Assembly: GCF_014836675.1 (NCBI RefSeq)
Contig: NZ_JACSQK010000005.1
Location: 172,392 to 236,391, forward strand
DNA from: Comamonas avium
GTDB lineage: Bacteria; Pseudomonadota; Gammaproteobacteria; Burkholderiales; Burkholderiaceae_C
Direction of reading: 5' to 3'
Length of the DNA stretch: 64,000 bases
The notes beneath the pieces are model-generated. The model did not search any database, was not told where the DNA came from, and saw nothing but the letters and a program-made list of their open reading frames with translations. Position numbers and translations under genes: made by a program. Positions 1-7,431 of the stretch are shown one piece after another; the first letter of the stretch is position 1, and each line of letters opens with the position of its first letter.

Positions 1-262
1 TCTGCTGGTTGTCGGTCAGCACTTCATGGCGGTAGCGTTCGGTGAACCGCTGGCCTGTCAGCTGCTCAATGCGCTGGTCGTTGCTCCATGCGTAGGCCGC
101 GAAATCCTCGCTCATCGGCCGTGCGCCTTCGCCAGAGAACAGTCCGCTGGGCAGCATTTGCAGCGCTATGTCTGTGCTGTCTGCCAGAGCTTGCACTGCG
201 CCACCAGCGCCGTAGCACCATCCACACAGCGGGTCGTAGATGTAGTACAGGGTTTTGCGCAT
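1..262 (-). CDS. DsbA-family thiol oxidoreductase, 5' part only
   Basis: The reverse strand reads from an ATG at 262 to the window edge with no stop, so about 87 N-terminal residues are visible. They begin MRKTLYYIYDPLCGWCYGAG. The early beta strand followed by D-P-L-C-G-W-C-Y-G is the thioredoxin-fold active site of the DsbA/FrnE-like family (PF01323), with a CxxC redox pair at about residues 13-16. The following residues (MLPSGLFSGEGARPMS) also fit this group. There is no signal peptide, so I infer a cytoplasmic oxidoreductase or disulfide isomerase. The gene is divergent from the LysR regulator starting at 362, with about 100 bp between the two starts, and may be its target. The C-terminal part lies outside the window. 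The domain assignment is firm; the substrate is unknown. Confidence 0.8.
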   Translation of the reverse strand, partial: MRKTLYYIYDPLCGWCYGAGGAVQALADSTDIALQMLPSGLFSGEGARPMSEDFAAYAWSNDQRIEQLTGQRFTERYRHEVLTDNQQ

Positions 263-361
263 AAAAAGGCTCCGTTTCATTCAATGCCGTGATGGTAGAA
301 GTCCTGCATTGATGAATAAAGGGTGGTGAAATAGATGGACCGTATGTAAAAAGCAAACAAT

Positions 362-1273
362 ATGGAAGCAACCGATCTGAGTAACTTTGCCAATCTCAAG
401 CGACTGGCCTATTTCGCTGCTGTGGCGGAGACCGGCAGTTTCACGGCCGCAGCAGACCGTCTTGGCATTACCAAAGCCGTGGTGAGCCAGCAGGTGGCGC
501 GGCTGGAGAGAGAGTTCCGGACGACCTTGCTGACACGAACGACACGCAAGGTGGCACTGACAGCGGCTGGCAAAGGTTTTTATCAAAGGTGTGCGCTGAT
601 CCTCAAAGAAGCGAGCGATGCCTTTGAGGAACTGGCCGAGGTAGCGGTAGAGCCTGCTGGGACTCTGCGTTTGACCGCACCGCTGGACTACGGCATCACC
701 ACGATCGTGCCGGCCATTGCTGAATTCACACGGCGCTTTCCGCAATGCAAGGTCGATGCAGCGCTCAGCGACCAGTCCCTTGACCTCATGGCTGGGCAGG
801 TGGAGCTGGCAATTCGCGTGGGCTGGCTGACAGACCTGCATTTGCAAGCACGGCAAATCGGGACATTTCGGCAGCTGCTGGTGGCTGCCCCTGGCTGGCT
901 GTCGCAATCGGCACGGGTGACTGCGCCGAAAGACATTGAGGCACTGCCATTTGTGGCCAATACGGCATTGCGTGACCCCACACGCTGGAGTTTTTCGCAC
1001 CCTGCGCTAGAGCCTCAGAGCGTTGTTGTTCACCCGTGCATTTATCTGGATGCAACGCTGGCCGTGCGCGAGGCCGTGCGTCAGGGGGCGGGGCTGTCCA
1101 TCTTGCCGGACTACATGGTGGCGCAAGATTTGGCTGACGCAAGCTTGACCCATGTCTTGCCTGAGTGGGCGCTGCCCTCAGGGGGCATTCATGCCGTATT
1201 TCCGGCATCACGGTTTCGTCCAGCAAAGGTTCGGGCTTTTGTGGATCTTTTGCAGGAAAAGTTTTGTCATTAG
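362..1273 (+). CDS. LysR-family transcriptional regulator
   Basis: The 303-residue length is normal for the family. A winged helix-turn-helix lies at about residues 11-70 (FAAVAETGSFTAAADRLGIT, then VSQQVARLEREF), followed by a periplasmic-binding-like effector domain that begins near PAGTLRLTAP. The HTH and the start of the effector domain resemble the AaeR/CrgA-like LysR group, whose members often control a divergent neighbour. The neighbour here is the DsbA-family gene starting at 262, so regulation of a thiol oxidoreductase is a reasonable inference. No strong Shine-Dalgarno sequence precedes the ATG, but the HTH begins about 10 residues in, as expected. The effector cannot be read from the sequence. 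Confidence 0.9.
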   Translation: MEATDLSNFANLKRLAYFAAVAETGSFTAAADRLGITKAVVSQQVARLEREFRTTLLTRTTRKVALTAAGKGFYQRCALILKEASDAFEELAEVAVEPAGTLRLTAPLDYGITTIVPAIAEFTRRFPQCKVDAALSDQSLDLMAGQVELAIRVGWLTDLHLQARQIGTFRQLLVAAPGWLSQSARVTAPKDIEALPFVANTALRDPTRWSFSHPALEPQSVVVHPCIYLDATLAVREAVRQGAGLSILPDYMVAQDLADASLTHVLPEWALPSGGIHAVFPASRFRPAKVRAFVDLLQEKFCH

Positions 1274-1476
1274 CCGTGCCAGACTCGCCCGTTTCAGCCC
1301 TTTTGGTGATGCCAAGCCTTGTTCAGCAATGAATAAAATAATTTGTTGAAAGGTAGTGGATCTCTATTTAATCAACGATTTGTGTATTTTAATTATTTGT
1401 TAATACTTCCTTAATTATTATTATTTAATATCACTGGTTTTGTTAAAAAATACAATAAAAACAATAACTTATATGA

Positions 1477-1490
1477 TTGATGTGTGTCAA
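1477..1490. promoter_or_regulatory. FNR/Anr-type box upstream of ttrBCA
   Basis: TTGAT-GTGT-GTCAA matches the FNR consensus TTGAT-N4-ATCAA at 9 of 10 defined bases. It lies in an AT-rich stretch 60 bp before the ttrB start. If FNR acts as a class II activator (box centre near -41.5), the start site would be near 1525 and GAAAAT at 1513-1518 would be the -10 hexamer. An oxygen-responsive promoter suits an anaerobic respiratory operon. Confidence 0.65.
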
Positions 1491-1507
1491 TTTGAATAGG
1501 GTGCGAA

Positions 1508-1553
1508 GCATTTGAAAATCAGGGTATTCCTTCATAAAAGGATTTTCAAATGC
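1508..1553. promoter_or_regulatory. Perfect 13-bp inverted repeat spanning the ttrB start codon
   Basis: The arm GCATTTGAAAATC (1508-1520) is exactly complementary to GATTTTCAAATGC (1541-1553), with a 20-nt spacer. The right arm contains the ATG of ttrB (1550-1552), and the Shine-Dalgarno AAAGGA sits at the spacer/arm junction. If both arms are transcribed, the hairpin would hide the start codon. If transcription starts near 1525, as the FNR box suggests, the left arm overlaps the -10 region and the repeat is more likely a protein-binding operator. Confidence 0.6.
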
Positions 1554-2320
1554 ATGAAAACCATATTAGTCCCACACCTTCGAATACAAAGCGGAGTTTC
1601 TTGCAAGAGTTGGTCGCTTTGGCCACCGGCTTTGGCCTGGCTGGTAGCGCTAACGCTGCGCAGCCGGAACCGGACTTCCAGCCACAGCGCCGCCCCGGCA
1701 TGCAGGGCAAGCGTTTTGGCATGCTGGTTGACATGCGTAAATGCATTGGCTGCCAGGCATGCACCGTCAGCTGCTCTGTAGAAAACTTGCCCCCTATTGG
1801 CCAGTTCAGAACGACAGTGCTGCAGTACGAGATCAGCCAGCCAGGGGCCAGCGCTCCTGCCATGGTGAGCTTGCCGCGCCTGTGCAACCACTGTGACAAC
1901 CCTCCCTGCGTTCCTGTTTGCCCGGTGCAAGCAACCTTCCAGCGCACGGACGGCATCGTCCTGGTGGACAACGAGCGCTGCGTGGGCTGCGGGTACTGCG
2001 TGCAAGCCTGTCCTTACGACGCGCGCTTTATCAACCATGAAACGCAGACTGCCGACAAGTGCACTTTCTGTGAGCACCGGCTGGAAGCTGGGCTCTTGCC
2101 TGCATGCGTAGAGAGCTGCGTGGGCGGGGCCCGCGTGATTGGTGACCTGAACGATCAGGGCAGTGAAATCAACCAGCGCATGGCTGCACACAAGCAGGAC
2201 ATCAAGGTGCTCAAGCCAGACATGAAGACAGAACCACGTGTTTTCTACATTGGTTTGCCCAACGAGTTTGTCAACGGTGTTGACGGCCAAGCCAGCGTGC
2301 GCCTTCTCTCCGATCACTGA
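1550..2320 (+). CDS. ttrB: Tetrathionate reductase iron-sulfur subunit TtrB
   Basis: This 256-residue electron-transfer subunit carries four [4Fe-4S] clusters. Cysteine motifs are C-I-G-C-Q-A-C-T-V-S-C from residue 65, then CNHCDNPPCVPVC, CVGCGYCVQAC and CTFCEHRL with a distal CVESC. This is the DMSO-reductase B-subunit pattern. The N-terminus has a twin-arginine-like signal (KRSFLQ, a hydrophobic stretch, then SANA), so the protein is expected in the periplasm, passing electrons from the quinol-oxidising TtrC to the molybdenum subunit TtrA. The gene order ttrB-ttrC-ttrA matches Salmonella. AAAGGA is a good Shine-Dalgarno 7 nt before the ATG. A related assignment such as another Mo-reductase B subunit is possible from this gene alone, but ttrA decides it. 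Confidence 0.9.
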   Translation: MHENHISPTPSNTKRSFLQELVALATGFGLAGSANAAQPEPDFQPQRRPGMQGKRFGMLVDMRKCIGCQACTVSCSVENLPPIGQFRTTVLQYEISQPGASAPAMVSLPRLCNHCDNPPCVPVCPVQATFQRTDGIVLVDNERCVGCGYCVQACPYDARFINHETQTADKCTFCEHRLEAGLLPACVESCVGGARVIGDLNDQGSEINQRMAAHKQDIKVLKPDMKTEPRVFYIGLPNEFVNGVDGQASVRLLSDH

Positions 2321-2337
2321 AGCCTTGGGAGTGTCTT

Positions 2338-3375
2338 ATGCAAATCACTGAACTCTTGACCCCGCATTACGAAGTGGCCTGGCTGCCCTGGGCTGTCCAG
2401 TATTTCTTCTTGGTGGGCGTGGCCACTGGTGCCGCACTGCTGGTTTCGGTATGTGCTTTTGGTCAACGCGGTAGTGCCATGCAGCGTCTGCTGCCCGTGG
2501 CTGTGTTGACGCTGGCTGTAAGCACCTTGGCTGCACCTGTTTCGTTGCTGGCGGATTTGCACCAGCCCGCACGCTTCTGGCATTTTTATGCCCACTTCAC
2601 GCCTTGGTCGTGGATGTCGCGTGGTGCGGTGCTGTTGCCACTTTTTGTGGTCATAGCGCTGGCCTTTTGTGCCGCATGGTGGCTAGGTAAAACCCGCTGG
2701 ATGCGAGGACTGGTGCCATTGCTGCTGCTGTCTGCGCTGTCGATCACTGTTTATTCCGGCGCGGAGCTGATGGTCATTCGTGCACGTCCCTTGTGGAACA
2801 CCCTGTGGGTGCCGGTGAACCTGGCCTTGACAGGGTGGCTGGCCGCAGTGGGCGTGATGCTGGTGGTCGAGCGCTTTTTGCCCGCCAAGCTGCGCCCCGA
2901 TGCAAGTGCCCTGCAAGTGCTGCGCAGCATTGGATTAGGGGTTGCTGGCTTGCTGTTGCTGGTGGTGCTTGCGTGGGCCTTGTCTGGTGTTCTGGGCTGG
3001 AGCCCATCCTTTAACGAAGCTTTGCGACTGTTCAGTGAATTTCCTGTGTGGCGCATGACCATGCTGGGGTCGGCGGTGTTTGGCGCTGTGGTGGTGGGGG
3101 CGTTGCTTCGTGGCAGGCAGCGTTTGAACGCCAGTGGTTACACGCTGGTGCTGGGCCTGGGCCTGGCAGCTGCAGCCTGGGCATTTCGCTGGGCTTTGTT
3201 CATGGGCATTCAAGGCGTGCCTAAGTTTGGAGCAGGTCTGTACCTGTACCACATGCCTTTGGGGGGCGATGGCCTGCTGGGCATGCTGGGTGTCGCTGGC
3301 CTGTGTGTGGCTTTGGTGGCGATGGCAACTTGGGCACTGGAAGTCTTTCCTGAGCGCCACCCCCAGACCGCTTGA
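2338..3375 (+). CDS. ttrC: Tetrathionate reductase membrane subunit TtrC (NrfD family)
   Basis: This 345-residue, strongly hydrophobic protein has about nine predicted membrane segments. It belongs to the NrfD/PsrC family, which anchors molybdenum reductases and oxidises quinol. Family-typical features are the first helix (WAVQYFFLVGVATGAALL), the loop DLHQPARFWHFY, and the segment YSGAELMVIRARPLWNT, which I compare with the quinone-site region of the family. It sits 17 bp after ttrB with GGGAG before the ATG, and about 100 bp before ttrA. It should deliver electrons through TtrB to TtrA in the periplasm. Confidence 0.88.
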   Translation: MQITELLTPHYEVAWLPWAVQYFFLVGVATGAALLVSVCAFGQRGSAMQRLLPVAVLTLAVSTLAAPVSLLADLHQPARFWHFYAHFTPWSWMSRGAVLLPLFVVIALAFCAAWWLGKTRWMRGLVPLLLLSALSITVYSGAELMVIRARPLWNTLWVPVNLALTGWLAAVGVMLVVERFLPAKLRPDASALQVLRSIGLGVAGLLLLVVLAWALSGVLGWSPSFNEALRLFSEFPVWRMTMLGSAVFGAVVVGALLRGRQRLNASGYTLVLGLGLAAAAWAFRWALFMGIQGVPKFGAGLYLYHMPLGGDGLLGMLGVAGLCVALVAMATWALEVFPERHPQTA

Positions 3376-3477
3376 GCAAGCTTCATAGGTTTGAAGCCAA
3401 TTCAGCCTTTAACGCAACATTGACGGGCACTTGCAGTTATTGAACTTTTGCAGGTGCCTGCCCTGAAAGGGCAGACC

Positions 3478-6400
3478 ATGACTGATAAAAAACATTCTTC
3501 CGAACAATTCAACGAACCCGATGTAGCGCGCCGGCGCATGCTGCTACGCGGCGGTGCCGTGGCAGGCGGTCTGGCTGCTTTTGCGGCAGGCTACGGTGAA
3601 ACGGTGGTTAAAACCGCCAAAGGCTTGGTGGGTGGCACCTCGGGTGTGCCCACAGCCAGTGCTACACGCGGCAACTCGCTCACCCCAGAGTTTCGTATCG
3701 ATCCTTTGACTGGCCAGCTCACCACCCAGCCGGGGCAGGTGGTCAGCCCATCGTCATGTCTGGGGTGCTGGACGCAGTGCGGCGTTCGAGTGCGTATCGA
3801 CACCGAAAACAACCAGATTCTCCGAATTGCTGGCAACCCTTACCACCCGCTTGCAACCACCAATCCCGCTCCCATGGAAACACCGGTGCGCGAGGTGTAC
3901 GCCATGCTGGGGGGCGACCATGGTCTGGAAGGGCGCGCCACCAGCTGCGCGCGTGGCTCTGCCATGCTGGCCCACCAAACTGCTGCACATCGCGTGCTCA
4001 CGCCGCTCAAACGCGTAGGGCCACGCGGCTCTGGCCAGTGGAAAAGCATTTCGCTTGAGCAGTTGGTGCAGGAAATCAGCGATGGGGGCAACCTGTTTGG
4101 CGAAGGCCATGTCGACGGTCTGCGTGCCATTCGTGATCTGGAAACACTGATCGATCCGAACAACCCGGAGTACGGCACCAAGGCCAATCAGTTGCTGGTA
4201 ACAGATGCGTCGAATGAAGGTCGCACACCGCTGATCAACCGTTTTGCGCGCCAGTCATTTGGTACGGTCAATGTCTCCAATCATGGCGCTTACTGTGGTC
4301 AAAGCTACCGTGTAGGCACGGCAGCAGCCTTGGGCAATATTGCTGGCATGCCCCACGGCAAGCCCGACTGGCGCAATTCGCGGTTTGGCCTTTTCATTGG
4401 TACCGCACCGGCGCAGGCAGGCAACCCTTTCCAGCGGCAGGGGCGTGAGCTTGCAGATGCGCGCTCGCGCCAAGAGCAAACCTATACCTATGTGGTGGTC
4501 TCCCCCGTGTTGCCAACCTCATCGAGCTACGCCTCGGGTGATAACAACCGCTGGCTTCCCATCAAGCCTGCCACCGATCTGGCGCTGGTCATGGCCATGA
4601 TTCGCTGGATCATTGAAAACGAGCGTTATGACGCCGATTTTCTGAGCCAGCCCGGCCCTGTGGCCATGGCTGCTGCGGGCGAAGCCTCATGGAGCAATGC
4701 CACGCACTTGCTGATCAATGATCGCAAGCACCCTCGCTATGGTCAGTTTCTGCGTGGGGCGGATATGGGCTGGCCCATGCCTGAGGCCGTTGACGAGAAG
4801 ACGCCTGCTGAAGATGTGTACGTGGTTGAATTGCTGGATGGTCAACTTGCGCCACACACCAGTGCGCAGCCTGCACAGCTGTGGGTGCCTGAGCGCGTGG
4901 TCAGCCTTGCGCCAGCGCCAGACGCAGCAGAGGGCGCAGCCGCAGCGGTGCCCGTATGCACCGCCATGGTCAAGCTGCGCGAGGAGTCGCAGCAAATGAC
5001 GCTGCAAGAGTATGCCGATCAGTGCGGCGTGCCTGTTGCAGACATCGAAGCGCTGGCGCAAGAGTTCACCAGCCATGGCAAGCAGGCGGTGGCCAACTCT
5101 CACGGCGGCACCATGAGTGGCGCAGGTTTTTACACAGCCTATGCCATTGCCATGCTCAACAACCTGATTGGCAACTTGAATGTCAAAGGTGGCTGGGTGC
5201 TGGATGCAGGGCCCTTTGGTCCGTTTGGCCCAGGTCCGCGTTATAACTTTGCGCAATTTCCAGGAGCGGTCAAAGCCGGCGGGGTCTCTCTGTCACGCAC
5301 GCGTTTCCCGTATGAAAAGACCAGTGAGTTCAAGCGCAAAAAAGAAGCGGGTGAGAACCCCTATCCCGCCAAAGCACCTTGGTACCCAGCGCCAGGAGGG
5401 ATGAGCAGTGAAATGCTGGCAGCGGGCCTGCTGGGCTACCCCTACCCCGTGAAGGCGTGGCTCAATCACATGAGCAACCCTGTGTATGCCATCTGTGGTT
5501 TTGAAAACACCCTGGTAGATGCGATCAAGGACCCGAAAAAACTGCCATTGTTCATTTCGGTAGATCCCTTCATCAATGAAACCTCGGCACTGGCGGACTA
5601 CATCGTGCCTGATACGGTCACCTATGAAAGCTGGGGCATTGGCGCTCCGTGGGCCGACGTGGTGGCCAAGAGCAGTACGGTGCGCTGGCCTACTGTAGAA
5701 GCAGCAACGGCCAAGACGGTCGATGGCAAGCCCGTCAGTTTTGAGAGCTTCGTGTTTGCGCTGGCCAAGCAGCTGGCACTACCCGGTTTTGGCAAAAATG
5801 CGATGTCTACCAAAGACGGCGAACCGCTGGACCTGGAGAGTGCTGAAGACTTCTACCTGCGTGGCATGTGCAATATTGCCTACCAGGCGGGCAAGCCTGT
5901 GGCGGAAGCCAGCGATGACGATATTGCGCTGACAGGGCTAGATAAATGGATGCCTGCACTGCAGCAGCGCCTCAAACCCGAGGAAGTGCGCCGCGTTGCC
6001 ATGGTCATGACCCGGGGAGGGCGCTTTGACAAGGTGGAAGATGCCTGGAAGGCTGACCACATCAAGGCGGCGCACAAATTTCCAGTACAGATCTGGCATG
6101 AAGGCCTTGCCAAGATGCGCCATTCCATGACGGGTGAAAAATACACGGGCTGCCCGACCTGGTACCCCACACGCTTTGCAGATGGAAGCAGCATGCGTGA
6201 GCATTTCTCCGAAAAGGAATGGCCGCTTTCGATGAGCAGCTATAAATCCAATCTGATGAGCTCGATGTCGATTGCCGCTGCACGCCTGCGCCAGGTGCAC
6301 CCACACAATCCGATCAGCTTGAACACGGAAGATGCAGCGCGCTTTGGGATCGCCAATGGCGACCGTATTGAAGTGCGCACGCCTGGTGCCAAGCTGGAGG

Positions 6401-6663
6401 GGATGGCCCTGGTGCGCAGCGGCATTGCCAAAGGTGCGATTGCCATTGAGTACGGCTACGGGCATACGCAATTGGGGGCTGTTGCCCATGTTGTGGATGG
6501 CAAGCCCACACACACCAATCCACAGTACGGCAACGGAGTGAATCTCAACAGGCTGGGCTTTACCGACCCCACGCGGCCAGCCAAAGACAATGTCTGGATT
6601 GACTGGGTTTCTGGCGCTGTGGTGCGACAAGGCTTGCCAGTGAAGATCCGCCGTATCAGCTAA
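3478..6663 (+). CDS. ttrA: Tetrathionate reductase catalytic molybdopterin subunit TtrA
   Basis: I start it at 3478 (MTDKKHSS), preceded by AAAGGGCAG, rather than at an in-frame codon 30 bp earlier; it then has 1061 residues. A Tat signal is clear (ARRRMLLRGG, then an Ala/Gly-rich stretch). Next comes an N-terminal [4Fe-4S] site with Cys94, Cys97, Cys101 and Cys157, then the molybdopterin oxidoreductase domain and the C-terminal dinucleotide-binding domain from about residue 930. Cys273 in NHGAYCGQS is the likely molybdenum ligand. Length and motifs fit TtrA, which reduces tetrathionate to two thiosulfates. Thiosulfate, polysulfide and arsenate reductases are the main alternatives, but a length above 1000 residues together with this ttrBCA order favours TtrA. 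Confidence 0.88.
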   Translation: MTDKKHSSEQFNEPDVARRRMLLRGGAVAGGLAAFAAGYGETVVKTAKGLVGGTSGVPTASATRGNSLTPEFRIDPLTGQLTTQPGQVVSPSSCLGCWTQCGVRVRIDTENNQILRIAGNPYHPLATTNPAPMETPVREVYAMLGGDHGLEGRATSCARGSAMLAHQTAAHRVLTPLKRVGPRGSGQWKSISLEQLVQEISDGGNLFGEGHVDGLRAIRDLETLIDPNNPEYGTKANQLLVTDASNEGRTPLINRFARQSFGTVNVSNHGAYCGQSYRVGTAAALGNIAGMPHGKPDWRNSRFGLFIGTAPAQAGNPFQRQGRELADARSRQEQTYTYVVVSPVLPTSSSYASGDNNRWLPIKPATDLALVMAMIRWIIENERYDADFLSQPGPVAMAAAGEASWSNATHLLINDRKHPRYGQFLRGADMGWPMPEAVDEKTPAEDVYVVELLDGQLAPHTSAQPAQLWVPERVVSLAPAPDAAEGAAAAVPVCTAMVKLREESQQMTLQEYADQCGVPVADIEALAQEFTSHGKQAVANSHGGTMSGAGFYTAYAIAMLNNLIGNLNVKGGWVLDAGPFGPFGPGPRYNFAQFPGAVKAGGVSLSRTRFPYEKTSEFKRKKEAGENPYPAKAPWYPAPGGMSSEMLAAGLLGYPYPVKAWLNHMSNPVYAICGFENTLVDAIKDPKKLPLFISVDPFINETSALADYIVPDTVTYESWGIGAPWADVVAKSSTVRWPTVEAATAKTVDGKPVSFESFVFALAKQLALPGFGKNAMSTKDGEPLDLESAEDFYLRGMCNIAYQAGKPVAEASDDDIALTGLDKWMPALQQRLKPEEVRRVAMVMTRGGRFDKVEDAWKADHIKAAHKFPVQIWHEGLAKMRHSMTGEKYTGCPTWYPTRFADGSSMREHFSEKEWPLSMSSYKSNLMSSMSIAAARLRQVHPHNPISLNTEDAARFGIANGDRIEVRTPGAKLEGMALVRSGIAKGAIAIEYGYGHTQLGAVAHVVDGKPTHTNPQYGNGVNLNRLGFTDPTRPAKDNVWIDWVSGAVVRQGLPVKIRRIS

Positions 6664-6693
6664 GCGCTGTTGGCGTACACCGCCGTTGAAAGG

Positions 6694-6729
6694 GCAGGCC
6701 AGTGAAGCCCAAGGGTTGCACTGGCCTGC
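6694..6729 (+). terminator. Hairpin between ttrA and the response regulator gene
   Basis: GCAGGCCAGTG (6694-6704) is exactly complementary to CACTGGCCTGC (6719-6729), with a 14-nt loop. No clear run of T follows, so this could be a weak or attenuating terminator, an mRNA-stabilising 3' hairpin for ttrBCA, or an operator for the regulator gene that starts 24 bp downstream. Confidence 0.45.
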
Positions 6730-6753
6730 TGTGCTTTGGATACAGTCCTTGCC

Positions 6754-7431
6754 ATGCACGTATTAATTGTCGAAGACAACACGCTGGTTGCCCGTGGAAT
6801 CAAAGCAGGTCTGGAGCTGCACGGGATGACCTGCGATATCGCCATGCACATTGCCCAGGCGCAACTGCTGATGGCTGCCTGCCAGTTTGATGCGTGTGTA
6901 CTCGATCTGGGCTTGCCTGATGGCGATGGACTGCAGCTGTTGCAGCAGTGGCGCGCCCGCACCCTGGATGTGCCTGTGCTCATCTTGACGGCGCGCGGCA
7001 CTGTCGAAGACAAGGTGCTTGGCTTTCAGACGGGGGGTGATGACTATCTGGCCAAACCTTTTGATTTGCCAGAACTGGTGGTGCGGCTGCAAGCTTTGCA
7101 CCGCCGTGCGGCAGGCCGCGCCAGTGATTGGCAGCAGTGGCCAGCCCTGCGCTTGAACCTTGCCACGCATGAGGCTTTTGTGCACGAGCAACCGGTAGAG
7201 CTTTCACGCCGTGAATGGGCCTTGCTGGGGGCGCTGCTGCAAGCCAATGGGCGTGTGCTCACCCCTGTGCAGTTGCACGACAGGCTGTACGGCTTTGAGC
7301 AGGATGTGGGCAGCAACACCGTGAATGTGCATGTCCATAACCTGCGCAAGAAGCTAGGGGCCGAGCTCATTGATACCGTACGTGGACTTGGCTTTCGTCT
7401 GGGGGCAAGCTACTGCAAGGACATGGCATGA
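6754..7431 (+). CDS. OmpR/QseB-type response regulator beside ttrBCA
   Basis: The protein has 226 residues when started at MHVLIVEDNT. The receiver domain fills residues 1-115, with the phospho-acceptor Asp51 in VLDLGLPDGDG and the conserved Lys in YLAKPF. The C-terminal half is a winged-helix OmpR DNA-binding domain ending VNVHVHNLRKKL, DTVRGLGFRL. Its stop overlaps the start of the kinase gene by 4 bp (ATGA), so the two are translationally coupled. Its place 90 bp after ttrA suggests control of tetrathionate respiration. This is inference: the known TtrR is a LuxR/FixJ-type regulator, and QseB/TctD-type regulators control many other functions. Confidence 0.9.
   Translation: MHVLIVEDNTLVARGIKAGLELHGMTCDIAMHIAQAQLLMAACQFDACVLDLGLPDGDGLQLLQQWRARTLDVPVLILTARGTVEDKVLGFQTGGDDYLAKPFDLPELVVRLQALHRRAAGRASDWQQWPALRLNLATHEAFVHEQPVELSRREWALLGALLQANGRVLTPVQLHDRLYGFEQDVGSNTVNVHVHNLRKKLGAELIDTVRGLGFRLGASYCKDMA

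Noticed and set aside
1274-1549. AT-rich stretch before ttrB as a sign of recent transfer
   Set aside because: Respiratory promoters are often AT-rich and the ttr genes themselves have the codon character of their neighbours by eye, so I do not call an island boundary.
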